Shown: positions 6,058 through 13,386, numbered from the stretch's first letter. The stretch is DNA of 15,083 nt from an uncultured Eubacterium sp. (GCA_910579075.1 CAJTSV010000010.1:48341-63423), one strand, 5' to 3'. Made by a program: numbers and translations. The notes: generated by a model from the sequence alone, not told the origin.

Positions 6058-8172
6058 ATGGGCGAATATTTTAATGTAGCAGACATTTTTGGAGAAAATG
6101 TGTTTGATGATTCTGTCATGCAGGCGCGCCTGCCGAAAAAGGTTTATAAGAAACTGAGGGAAATTATCGAAAATGGTGCTGACTTAGACCTTGCGACCGC
6201 TGATGTTGTTGCGCATGAAATGAAAGAATGGGCCATTGAAAAGGGTGCCACGCATTATACACACTGGTTTCAGCCTCTGACCGGGGTGACTGCTGAAAAA
6301 CATGATTCCTTTATTACAGCGCCAATGCCGAACGGCAAAGTGCTGATGAGCTTTTCCGGCAAAGAGCTGATTAAAGGAGAGCCGGATGCTTCTTCCTTCC
6401 CATCCGGCGGACTGCGCGCGACGTTTGAGGCAAGAGGGTATACGGCATGGGACTGCACTTCCCCGGCGTTTGTCCGGCAGGATGCAGCGGGCGCGACACT
6501 CTGCATTCCGACGGCTTTCTGTTCGTATACGGGTGAAGCGCTCGACCAGAAAACGCCGCTGCTGCGTTCGATGGAAGCAATCAATGAACAGGCAGTCAGG
6601 CTTATCCGCCTGTTTGGCAATACGACGTCAAAAAAGGTTACGCCGTCTGTCGGGCCGGAGCAGGAATATTTTATTGTAGACCGGGAGAAATACCTGCAGC
6701 GCAAGGACCTGATTTTTACAGGCCGCACGCTGTTTGGGGCAATGCCGCCAAAAGGACAGGAAATGGATGACCATTATTACGGGACAATCCGGGAACGCAT
6801 TGCCGCTTATATGCGCGATGTCAACAAGGAGCTCTGGAAGCTGGGCGTATCGGCCAAGACGCAGCATAACGAGGTGGCTCCGGCACAGCACGAGCTGGCA
6901 CCGATTTATGCAGAGTGCAACGTTGCGGTGGATGATAACCACCTGATTATGGAAACGCTGAAAAAAGTGGCAGGACGCCACGGCCTGCAGTGCCTGCTCC
7001 ATGAAAAGCCGTTTGCAGGCGTCAATGGCTCGGGCAAGCATAACAACTGGTCGCTGGTGACCAATGACGGGATAAACCTGCTGGAGCCGGGCGTTACGCC
7101 GCACGAAAACATTCAGTTCCTGCTGGTGCTGACCTGTATTATCAAAGCGGTGGATGAGCATGCGGAATTGCTGCGCGCTTCGGCGGCCGATGTCGGGAAT
7201 GACCACAGGCTTGGCGCAAACGAAGCACCGCCAGCCATTCTGTCGGTATTTTTAGGCGAGCAGCTTGAGGACGTATTTTCACAGTTAATCAGCACGGGCA
7301 TGGCGACGCATTCCATTAAACGGCAGATGCTGGAAACGGGCGTAAAGACGCTGCCGGATTTCCGCAGGGATGCGACAGACCGCAACCGCACGTCGCCGTT
7401 TGCATTTACCGGCAACAAGTTTGAATTCCGTATGGTCGGCTCCCAGGATTCCGTTGCACAGTCGAATGTGGTATTAAATACGATTGTGGCAGAAGCTTTT
7501 TCCGAAGCCTGCGACGTGCTTGAAAAAGCAGAAGATTTTAATGTGGCCGTACATGATTTAATCAAGCAGTATGCAGCCGGACACCAGAGAATCGTTTTCA
7601 ACGGAAACGGATATTCGGACGAATGGGTTGCGGAGGCAGAAAGGCGCGGACTGGCCAATATTAAGTCCATGGTAGACGCCATCCCGGCTTATACGGCAGA
7701 AAAGTCCGTTGCGGTATTTGAAAAATTCAATGTATTTACAAAGGCAGAGCTGCAGTCGCGTGTCGAGATTGAATACGAAACATATGCCAAAATGACCAAT
7801 ATTGAAGCAAAGGCTATGATTGACATTGCGGGCAAGCAGATTATTCCGGCAGTTATTAAATTTACGACCGCACTGGCAGCATCGATTAACGGGGTGCGGG
7901 CAGCCTGTGATGCGGACGTCAGCGTCCAGACGGAGCTGCTTAGGGAAGTATCTGCGCTTCTTGCAGAAACAAAAGGCGCGTTAAAGAAGCTGGTGGAAGC
8001 AGACGAGGTCGGTTCTGCCATGGAAGAAGGCCGCGACCGGGCCGTTTATTACCGGGATGTCATTAAAACAGCCATGGAAGCGCTGCGGGCTCCGGTTGAT
8101 AAGCTGGAAATGATGGTCGATAAGGATATGTGGCCGATGCCTTCTTATGGGGATTTGATATTTGAAGTATAA
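6058..8172 (+). CDS. glnN: Glutamine synthetase type III
   Basis: A 704-residue enzyme making glutamine from glutamate, ammonia and ATP in the cytoplasm, the main route of ammonia assimilation. The length of about 700 residues, far above the about 450 of type I, marks it as GSIII, a form common in Bacteroides, cyanobacteria and Clostridia. Catalytic-domain signatures include VGPEQEYFIVD at 198-208, NEVAPAQHELAPIY at 271-284 and the ATP-site motif GVNGSGKHNNWS at 321-332; a later segment contains FEFRMVGSQDSVAQSN. The carboxy-terminal helical extension ends in KDMWPMPSYGDLIFEV. The frame is open from 6025, but those first residues are nearly all Lys/Gly, encoded by the purine-rich ribosome site. 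AAAGG at 6046-6050 fits the ATG at 6058. No regulator gene is adjacent, and a terminator stands in the probable leader. Confidence 0.95.
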   Translation: MGEYFNVADIFGENVFDDSVMQARLPKKVYKKLREIIENGADLDLATADVVAHEMKEWAIEKGATHYTHWFQPLTGVTAEKHDSFITAPMPNGKVLMSFSGKELIKGEPDASSFPSGGLRATFEARGYTAWDCTSPAFVRQDAAGATLCIPTAFCSYTGEALDQKTPLLRSMEAINEQAVRLIRLFGNTTSKKVTPSVGPEQEYFIVDREKYLQRKDLIFTGRTLFGAMPPKGQEMDDHYYGTIRERIAAYMRDVNKELWKLGVSAKTQHNEVAPAQHELAPIYAECNVAVDDNHLIMETLKKVAGRHGLQCLLHEKPFAGVNGSGKHNNWSLVTNDGINLLEPGVTPHENIQFLLVLTCIIKAVDEHAELLRASAADVGNDHRLGANEAPPAILSVFLGEQLEDVFSQLISTGMATHSIKRQMLETGVKTLPDFRRDATDRNRTSPFAFTGNKFEFRMVGSQDSVAQSNVVLNTIVAEAFSEACDVLEKAEDFNVAVHDLIKQYAAGHQRIVFNGNGYSDEWVAEAERRGLANIKSMVDAIPAYTAEKSVAVFEKFNVFTKAELQSRVEIEYETYAKMTNIEAKAMIDIAGKQIIPAVIKFTTALAASINGVRAACDADVSVQTELLREVSALLAETKGALKKLVEADEVGSAMEEGRDRAVYYRDVIKTAMEALRAPVDKLEMMVDKDMWPMPSYGDLIFEV

Positions 8173-8278
8173 AAACCAGAGAGCTGAATAAGGAGATTAG
8201 AAAACATTCTGATGGTTTGATTGATGAGATAGAAGAAAGCAGAAAGCCAGAATAAAATAGAATATTGCAGCAATTCAG

Positions 8279-8308
8279 AAAAAAGCGGGCCTGTCACCGC
8301 TTTTTTTG
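8279..8308 (+). terminator. Intrinsic terminator after glutamine synthetase
   Basis: AAAAAAGCGG pairs with CCGCTTTTTTT around the 8-base loop GCCTGTCA (8290-8297). The A-run on the left arm makes it potentially bidirectional. It lies about 107 bases after the stop codon. Nothing else is supported in 8173-8278. Confidence 0.88.
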
Positions 8309-8408
8309 TTTTATCAAAAATAGTTTTCAAATAGTAATTACGATAAAAAAACAGGAAGAATAAAACAGGAAAATGCCGGGAATGCTGAAAGAAAAAGGAG
8401 ACAGGCAT

Positions 8409-8645
8409 ATGTATCTGATAAAACTGGAAACAGCACTGCCAATAACGGAAAAACAGAAAAACCTGCTGTGCGGCTGCGTGGCGGAAGCGGACAGCCAGGC
8501 GGAATGCAGTGTGGAAGGCACGAAATGTGAAATCAGGGGCAGCAGCGGGCCGGAAAAACTGGCATTTCTCTCAGGCGTGATAACGGGGCTGCGGGCACAG
8601 AATGAGATTTTGAAGCTGACGCTTTCTTATGAAAAGGACTGCTGA
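8409..8645 (+). CDS. Small protein of unknown function (78 residues)
   Basis: A 78-residue protein I do not recognise. It starts MYLIKLETALPITEKQ, contains four cysteines (two in LLCGCV, one in ECSV, one in KCEI) plus a final Cys, and has a probable amphipathic helix near the end (LAFLSGVITGLRAQNEILKL). The frame is open from 8373, but AAGGAG at 8395-8400 with 8 bases of spacing points to the ATG at 8409. No signal peptide or membrane segment is evident. It is bracketed by a terminator upstream and the mscL remnant directly downstream, with the remnant's ATG one base after its stop, so it may once have been co-transcribed with mscL. The good ribosome site argues for a real gene. Confidence 0.6.
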   Translation: MYLIKLETALPITEKQKNLLCGCVAEADSQAECSVEGTKCEIRGSSGPEKLAFLSGVITGLRAQNEILKLTLSYEKDC

Positions 8646-8646
8646 A

Positions 8647-8817
8647 ATGAAGGCAAAAGGATTTATCAGTGAATTCAGGGATTTTATTTTCCGCGGAAAC
8701 GTTATGGATATGGCAGTCGGTGTTTTAATGAGGGTGCGTTTTCTGGCTCTGTACGGGCACTGTACCTCGAAGTTACAGGAACTGCAAATGGAAACAGAAA
8801 CAAAAGCTGCCTGCTGA
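8647..8817 (+). pseudogene. mscL: Remnant of mscL, large-conductance mechanosensitive channel
   Basis: The frame starts MKAKGFISEFRDFIFRGNVM and continues DMAVGVLM, a clear match to the amino terminus of MscL (FxxEFxxFxxRGNVxDxAVGV), the pore-forming channel that releases solutes on osmotic downshock. Intact MscL has about 120-150 residues and two membrane helices; this frame has only 56. After VGVLM the frame changes: the expected GAF of the first helix appears in another frame (GGTGCGTTT at about 8733), implying loss of one base. A few codons later the sequence jumps to HCTSKL, which matches the CPHCTS-L tail of clostridial MscL. Roughly 90 middle codons, including most of helix 1 and all of helix 2, are missing. 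It cannot make a channel. Confidence 0.75.
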
Positions 8818-8830
8818 AAACAGGAGAAAC

Positions 8831-8870
8831 AGAAAAACAGAATAACAGAAAAACAGAATAACAGAATAAA
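8831..8870. repeat. 16-bp tandem repeat
   Basis: AGAAAAACAGAATAAC occurs twice back to back (8831-8846 and 8847-8862), with a partial third copy AGAATAA. It lies in a purine-rich stretch just after the mscL remnant and is consistent with slippage in unconstrained DNA. Confidence 0.75.
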
Positions 8871-8880
8871 GAAAGACAGG

Positions 8881-8914
8881 AAAACCGGCAGGCTGGAAAC
8901 AGATGCCGGTTTTT
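8881..8914 (+). terminator. Intrinsic terminator
   Basis: AAAACCGGCA (8881-8890) pairs with TGCCGGTTTT, ending in a T-run at 8910-8914. The loop is 13 bases. It closes the 78-residue gene/mscL-remnant unit and insulates the downstream GntR operon. Confidence 0.85.
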
Positions 8915-8969
8915 CTGTGTGAAACATGCGGGCCTGTTTTGCATTGCAGCAAAATAGGAAATTTTTGGA

Positions 8970-9020
8970 TAAACAGTATAAAACAGTTGACAACAGTTCA
9001 ATGCTGTTATATACTGTTTA
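8970..9020. promoter_or_regulatory. 51-bp dyad operator over the GntR operon promoter
   Basis: TAAACAGTATA (8970-8980) and TATACTGTTTA (9010-9020) are perfect inverted copies. Inner arms AACAG (8982-8986) and CTGTT (9004-9008), and a central AAC-A-GTT (8992-8998), share the same centre at 8995. The outer arm centres are 40 bases apart, about four helical turns. One arm lies upstream of the -35 and the other covers the -10, so binding by the GntR protein encoded next would block RNA polymerase. The operator role is inferred. Confidence 0.7.
8987..9015 (+). promoter_or_regulatory. Near-consensus sigma-A promoter of the GntR-ABC operon
   Basis: A perfect TTGACA (8987-8992) and TATACT (9010-9015) are separated by 17 bases. 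Transcription should start at about 9022, giving a very short leader before the gene start at 9040. Confidence 0.88.
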
Positions 9021-9039
9021 TAACAAAGGGGGAATGAAT

Positions 9040-9411
9040 TTGAACATTATCATCAGCAATTCCTCGATGCAGCCCATCTATGAGCAGATTGTGACACAGG
9101 TGAAAGCAAAAATTATGAACGGGGAATTAAAGGAACAGACCATGCTCCCATCGGTACGCACGCTGGCAAAGGAGATAAAGGTAAGTGCGCTGACGGTCAA
9201 AAAAGCCTATGATGCACTGGATGAGGAAGGATTTATTGTAACAGTGCATGGAAAAGGAAGCTTTGTGACGCTTGCGAATCAGGGTATTCTGCTGGAAGAA
9301 AAGAAAAAAGAGGTGGAAGCCGATTTCGATATGGCTATCCGCAAAGGCAGAAGCTGCGGCATGAGTGACCAGGAGCTGACAGAATTATTTCAGATTGTGC
9401 TGGAGGATTAG
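9040..9411 (+). CDS. GntR-family transcriptional regulator, YtrA type
   Basis: A 123-residue regulator. Residues about 10-75 form the GntR winged helix-turn-helix, with PIYEQIVTQVKAKIMNGEL, then LPSVRTLAKEIKVSALTVKKAYDALDEEG and the wing GKGSFV. The short carboxy-terminal helical part, with no large effector domain, places it in the YtrA group, which usually represses its own operon of ABC transporter genes. A TTG at 9040 is taken as the start because the GGGGG before it (9028-9032) is then 7 bases away. The ATG at 9034 is in frame but would lie only about one base from that ribosome site, so it remains a weaker alternative. The ABC genes follow at once, and the dyad at 8970-9020 is its probable binding site. 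The inducer is unknown; YtrA homologues in Bacillus respond to cell-wall antibiotics. Confidence 0.9.
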   Translation: MNIIISNSSMQPIYEQIVTQVKAKIMNGELKEQTMLPSVRTLAKEIKVSALTVKKAYDALDEEGFIVTVHGKGSFVTLANQGILLEEKKKEVEADFDMAIRKGRSCGMSDQELTELFQIVLED

Positions 9412-9414
9412 AAA

Positions 9415-10263
9415 ATGATAAAACTGGAACATGTGAAAAAACAGTATAAAGAATTTGGCATGGACTGCTCCATGCAGGTACGTCCCGGATGTGTTACCGG
9501 GCTGATTGGGCCAAATGGCGCAGGAAAAAGCACGACCTTTAAGGCCATACTCGGGTTAATCAGCTGTGACAGCGGCAGGGTACAGGTATTGGGAAAGCCG
9601 GCAGATAAGCTGAATTCCCAGGACAGGCAGAAAATCGGAACCGTGCTGGCAGATTCCGGGTTCAGCGGTTATCTGGATATCCGCAGCCTGGTACCGGTGC
9701 TGGCAAGCATGTACCCGGCGTTTCACCGTGAACAGTTTCTGGAAAACTGCAGGAAATTTGATTTGCCGCTGGATAAAAAGATAAAGGAATTTTCCACCGG
9801 CATGAAGCGCAAGCTCCAAGTGCTGGCAGCCATCAGCCATGAAGCGCAGCTGCTTATCCTTGACGAGCCGACCGCGGGCATGGATGTGCTTGTCCGGGAT
9901 GAAATTATCGGGATGCTGCGCGGATATATGGAAACGGACGGGCGTGCTGTCTTAATCAGCTCCCATATTGCCAGTGACCTGGAAGGCTTCTGTGATGACC
10001 TTTATATGATACAGAATGGAAAAATCATATTCCACGAAGATACCGACGTGCTGCTGGACAGCTATGCACTGCTGAAAATGACACAGGAGCAGTACGACAG
10101 CCTGGATAAGCATGATATCCTGCGGTATAAAAAAGAACCGTATGGCGTGAGCTGCCTGACAAGCCAGAAACGCTTTTATATGGAGAATTATCCGCAGATT
10201 ACGGTGGAAAAAGGAAACATTGATGAATTGATTCTTATGATGGCAAGAGGTGAAAAAAGATGA
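9415..10263 (+). CDS. ABC transporter ATP-binding protein
   Basis: A 282-residue ATPase subunit. It has Walker A GPNGAGKST at 32-40, a signature of the non-canonical form FSTGMKRK at 126-133, Walker B LLILDEPTAGMD at 146-157 and the switch His184 in ISSHIASDLEG. The degenerate signature is typical of the exporter-like ATPases that pair with ABC-2 permeases (YtrB, BcrA and bacitracin or lantibiotic immunity types). The tail beyond residue about 215 is less conserved. It starts 4 bases after the regulator stop with GGAGG at 9404-9408, and its end overlaps the permease start by 4 bases, so the three genes form one translationally linked operon. The exported substrate cannot be told from sequence. 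Confidence 0.93.
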   Translation: MIKLEHVKKQYKEFGMDCSMQVRPGCVTGLIGPNGAGKSTTFKAILGLISCDSGRVQVLGKPADKLNSQDRQKIGTVLADSGFSGYLDIRSLVPVLASMYPAFHREQFLENCRKFDLPLDKKIKEFSTGMKRKLQVLAAISHEAQLLILDEPTAGMDVLVRDEIIGMLRGYMETDGRAVLISSHIASDLEGFCDDLYMIQNGKIIFHEDTDVLLDSYALLKMTQEQYDSLDKHDILRYKKEPYGVSCLTSQKRFYMENYPQITVEKGNIDELILMMARGEKR

Positions 10264-10913
10264 AGGGATTATTAATCAAAGATTTCAAACTGTTAAAAAA
10301 CCAGAAATCGTTTCTGGCTATCGTGGCGGCAGTCTGTGCTTTCGTTATGATAAAGGGCAGTGAGTCGTATGCCATGTTTTACGGGGCCGCTATGGCCGCC
10401 ATGCTGTCAGTAAACAGTATCGGTTATGATGAAGAAAATAACGGAATGGGATTTCTGTTTACACTGCCGGTCAGCCGCAGGGATTATGTGCTGGAAAAAT
10501 ACGGGTTTGGACTGCTTTTGCTTGGAATTGTACTGGCAGCGGGCTCTGTGCTGTCTGCCGGGATATCCGCTGTGCAGGAGCAGCCGATGGAAGCCGTGGA
10601 ATGGGCTGTGATGCTGATTGGCCCGCTGGTGACATCCGCAGCGATGCAGTCGTTTATGATTCCGGTACAGCTGAAATTCGGTACGGCGAAAGGCCGCACT
10701 GCACTGCTGGTCGTCTTTCTGCTTGTGACAGGCATCAGCTATGGAGCGGTGAAGATGGCAGAAATACTGCACATTGATTATGCGGAAATCATGCAGACAA
10801 TAGAACAGGCAGGCGATGCGGCTGTAGTAACCGGACTGTGCCTTCTGGCAGCAGCCATGATGGGAATTTCGTGTGCGGTGTCTTTTGCAGTTATGAAAAA
10901 GAAGCAGTTTTAG
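10260..10913 (+). CDS. ABC-2 type transporter permease
   Basis: A 217-residue integral membrane protein with about six hydrophobic segments: roughly residues 18-33, 38-50, 79-103, 117-135, 142-160 and 180-210. An amino-terminal cytoplasmic MKGLLIKDFKLLKNQ and the DEENNGMGFLFTLPVSRRDYVLEKYG stretch are typical of the ABC-2 membrane family found with YtrA-type regulators (Pfam ABC2_membrane_5 group). It would form the membrane half of the exporter with the ATPase just upstream, with which it overlaps by ATGA. No extracellular peptidase or sensor domain is present. Since Bacillus ytr-type operons respond to cell-wall stress, a role in envelope or antimicrobial-peptide defence is plausible but unproven here. 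Confidence 0.88.
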   Translation: MKGLLIKDFKLLKNQKSFLAIVAAVCAFVMIKGSESYAMFYGAAMAAMLSVNSIGYDEENNGMGFLFTLPVSRRDYVLEKYGFGLLLLGIVLAAGSVLSAGISAVQEQPMEAVEWAVMLIGPLVTSAAMQSFMIPVQLKFGTAKGRTALLVVFLLVTGISYGAVKMAEILHIDYAEIMQTIEQAGDAAVVTGLCLLAAAMMGISCAVSFAVMKKKQF

Positions 10914-10914
10914 G

Positions 10915-10956
10915 ATGGCGGGTGCCGCTGTAATATGCAGCGGCATCCACTGCCAT
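10915..10956. terminator. Strong hairpin between convergent permease and feoB genes
   Basis: GGGTGCCGCTG (10920-10930) pairs with CAGCGGCATCC (10938-10948) around a 7-base loop. Outer arms ATGGC (10915-10919) and GCCAT (10952-10956) extend it. It begins 2 bases after the permease stop and ends 13 bases before the feoB stop. A T-run (TTTTT at about 10960) trails the plus-strand side at a short distance, so a bidirectional terminator is likely though not textbook. Confidence 0.65.
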
Positions 10957-10968
10957 AGGTTTTTGAGG

Positions 10969-13011
10969 CTAAAAAAGCACCAGCCCAATCCGGTATACCA
11001 GAAACGTAACCAGCCATGCCACGGCCAGCTGGAAGACGGTCACAAATGCCATCCATTTCCAGCTGCCCGATTCCTTCTGAATGGCGGCCAGCGCTGCGGC
11101 ACATGGCACATAGAGCAGGCAGAATACCATCAGGCAGAATGCATTCAGCGGGCCGAAGCCGATTCCCTGCAGCACATCGGCAAATTTTGCCATGCCGGAT
11201 GCGGAGTTTGCGTTTACAATGCCAAATAAAACGGCGCAGCTGGACACGACGACTTCTTTTGCGGAGATGCCTGCAATCAGCGCGACGGCAATCTGCCAGA
11301 AGCCAAGCCCGATTGGGGCAAATACCGGGACGAGCAGCCTGCCGGCCATGGCGCCAAAGCCTGCGGACATATCCGGCTCATATCCCTGCGGGCCGAAATT
11401 CAGCAGTACCCAGATAAGCAGCGTGGCAAGAAAAATCGTTGTGCCTGCTTTTCCAAGATAATCCCTGACCTTATCCCATACATAAATCCCGATTGTCCGT
11501 GCGTCCGGCATTTTATATTCCGGCAGCTCAATCAGCAGATAGTTGTCGCTTTTCTTACGGTCCAGCAGATGCAGGGCCAGCGATACGAGAATCGCAACGG
11601 CAATTCCAATCAGATACATGGAATATGCGGCAAGCATGGCCTGCTTTCCAAAAAACATTTCCGCAAACAGAATATAAATCGTAAGCCTGGCATTGCAGCT
11701 CATAAACGGCGTGACCAGCATGACTTTATAGCGGTCGCGCCTGCTTTCCAGCGCACGGGATGCCATAATGGCCGGAACGGTGCAGCCAAAGCCAAGCAGC
11801 ATCGGGATAAACGCCTTGCCGGAAAGCCCGAGCCTGCTCATCAGTCCTTCCATTACATAGGCAACGCGCGCCATATAGCCGCTGTCTTCCAGAAAAGCCA
11901 GCGCCAGAAACAGGATGAAAATATTTGGCAGGAATGTAATAATCGTGCCAACGCCGCCGATAATGCCTTCGATAACCAAAGACTGTACAACCGGGTTTGT
12001 ATGTATCGCATGCATGCCGCTTTCTGCCAGGGTGGAAAGCCAGTCTATGGCAGTCTCAAAATAGCCCTTAATCCAGTCGCCGACGGCAAAGGTCAGGAAA
12101 AATACAGCTGCCATAATGCCGAGAAAAACCGGAACGCCCCAGAATGCGTGGGTCAGCACGCGGTCGATGCGTTCGGTAAACTGGTCCTGGCGCTGCTTGT
12201 GCAGCAGCACCTCGTGGGTGATTTCGGAAATAAAATCATATTTTTCATTAATAATCTGCGATTCGTAATTTTTGTCCAGTATGTCTGGCAGGCTTACCGG
12301 GTATTTTTCCGAAATTTCCGTATCGTGTTCCAGCAGCTTGATGGCGTGCCAGCGGTAATTTGAAAGCTCGGGGTATTTCTTTTTTAAGGCAGTAATTATC
12401 TGGTCAATCCGGTCTTCGATGCCGTCGGAATAGACCATGGCAAATTCCGAGTGGTGGTCGTGGACATGCCTGGCCGGATTTTTATGGTGGTGAATCAGGC
12501 TGTCCGGGTCTGCCTGGCCTTTGTGGTGGGCCGCTGCATGCAGCAGTGAGTCCAGGCCGCTGCGCTTTCTGGCAGAAACCGGAATAACCGGGATGCCGAG
12601 CATTTCGGGCAGCCGGTGCAGGTCGATTTCCATGCCGCGCTTTTCGACGATATCCATCATATTCAGCGCGAGCACGACGGGCTTGCCCAGTTCTAACAGC
12701 TGCAGCGTCAGGTAAAGGCTGCGTTCGAGGGAAGAAGCGTCTGCCACGTTGATGACAACGTCTACTTCGCCACTTAAAATAAACTGCCTGGAAACCGTTT
12801 CTTCCATTGTATAAGAAGTCAGGCTGTAAGTGCCTGGAAGGTCTACCAGACGGATATTCAGGTCATGGCTGCGGATAGCGCTTTCCACTTTTTCGACCGT
12901 AACACCAGGCCAGTTAGCCACTTTTAAATTTGCCCCGGTATAGGCGTTAAACAGCGTCGTTTTTCCGCAGTTGGGGTTTCCGATAAATCCAATCGTTAAA
13001 TTTTCTTTCAT
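10969..13011 (-). CDS. feoB: Ferrous iron transport protein B
   Basis: A 680-residue membrane protein that imports Fe2+, driven or gated by its G domain. The amino-terminal GTPase has G1 GNPNCGKTT (11-19), the G2 Thr in PGVTVEK (36-41), G3 DLPG (57-60), G4 NMMD (117-120) and G5 SAR (146-148). A helical GDI-like region (about 195-285) precedes the membrane part, which holds the two gate segments with conserved cysteines, GFGCTVPA (Cys410) and PFMSCNAR (Cys439). Two later membrane clusters follow, and the protein ends FLVYRIGLVLF. A histidine-rich linker (162-187) sits between G domain and GDI. The length is somewhat shorter than E. coli FeoB (773) but usual for Clostridia. Its start overlaps the feoA stop by 4 bases. 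Confidence 0.95.
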   Translation of the reverse strand: MKENLTIGFIGNPNCGKTTLFNAYTGANLKVANWPGVTVEKVESAIRSHDLNIRLVDLPGTYSLTSYTMEETVSRQFILSGEVDVVINVADASSLERSLYLTLQLLELGKPVVLALNMMDIVEKRGMEIDLHRLPEMLGIPVIPVSARKRSGLDSLLHAAAHHKGQADPDSLIHHHKNPARHVHDHHSEFAMVYSDGIEDRIDQIITALKKKYPELSNYRWHAIKLLEHDTEISEKYPVSLPDILDKNYESQIINEKYDFISEITHEVLLHKQRQDQFTERIDRVLTHAFWGVPVFLGIMAAVFFLTFAVGDWIKGYFETAIDWLSTLAESGMHAIHTNPVVQSLVIEGIIGGVGTIITFLPNIFILFLALAFLEDSGYMARVAYVMEGLMSRLGLSGKAFIPMLLGFGCTVPAIMASRALESRRDRYKVMLVTPFMSCNARLTIYILFAEMFFGKQAMLAAYSMYLIGIAVAILVSLALHLLDRKKSDNYLLIELPEYKMPDARTIGIYVWDKVRDYLGKAGTTIFLATLLIWVLLNFGPQGYEPDMSAGFGAMAGRLLVPVFAPIGLGFWQIAVALIAGISAKEVVVSSCAVLFGIVNANSASGMAKFADVLQGIGFGPLNAFCLMVFCLLYVPCAAALAAIQKESGSWKWMAFVTVFQLAVAWLVTFLVYRIGLVLF

Positions 13012-13241
13012 GATGTTTCCCCCGCTTTACGCACAGTAATATTTTTCGTCATGTGATAGCCCAGTGCAAAACGGGCACCGCGCAGCTTGATAATCATAAT
13101 TCCTTTTCCCTTGCGGTTTAACACCGAAATCCTCGATTCCTGCGTCATCCCAAGGGCTTCCAGGCGGCGTTCCATCTGAAATGGCAGATTGAGCTTTTCT
13201 ACAATGCAGCTTTCGCCTGCAGAAATATCTTTTAAAAGCAT
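13008..13241 (-). CDS. feoA: Ferrous iron transport protein A
   Basis: A 77-residue SH3-like protein that accompanies FeoB and is needed for ferrous iron uptake, probably by contacting FeoB on the cytoplasmic side. The sequence has the family pattern: a leading LKDISAGESCIVEKL, a central RRLEALGMTQESRISVL and an ending GARFALGYHMTKNITV, corresponding to the usual RxxxLGxxxGxxxxV and GxxxALRxxxAxxIxV. A TTG at 13247 is in frame, but AGGAGG lies 8 bases before the ATG at 13241 and only 2 before the TTG, so the ATG is preferred. It overlaps feoB by ATGA. The leader upstream holds a 16-bp palindrome. Confidence 0.92.
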   Translation of the reverse strand: MLLKDISAGESCIVEKLNLPFQMERRLEALGMTQESRISVLNRKGKGIMIIKLRGARFALGYHMTKNITVRKAGETS

Positions 13242-13333
13242 TTGCAAATCCTCCTTGATGCCGGTTGTGCTTTTTGTAAAAATTATTCGGAAAATGGAAA
13301 GCAGCCTTTATGTTCCAGTTCGCGGATGCTTAT

Positions 13334-13349
13334 AATACTGTCAAGTATT
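13334..13349. promoter_or_regulatory. 16-bp palindrome in the feoAB leader
   Basis: AATACT (13334-13339) and AGTATT (13344-13349) are perfect inverted copies around GTCA. Wider arms CCAGTT (13315-13320) and AACTGG (13353-13358) flank it on a slightly different axis. It could be an operator for an iron-sensing repressor or a leader hairpin. It does not match the textbook Fur box as far as I can see. Confidence 0.45.
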
Positions 13350-13386
13350 TTCAACTGGTTCCCTCCAATCATCTGCGTATGAGGAA

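Noticed and set aside
5952..6080. A leader-peptide-like frame crossing the glutamine synthetase terminator
   Set aside because: Its ATG lies at or before the predicted transcription start and has no ribosome site.
6628..7682. Long minus-strand frames opposite glutamine synthetase
   Set aside because: They mirror a highly conserved coding region and lack ribosome sites or recognisable domains.
8166..8255. Open frame reading RELNKEIRKHSDGLIDEIEE after glutamine synthetase
   Set aside because: It looks protein-like but has no start codon or ribosome site and is under 30 codons; probably chance in an A/G-rich stretch.
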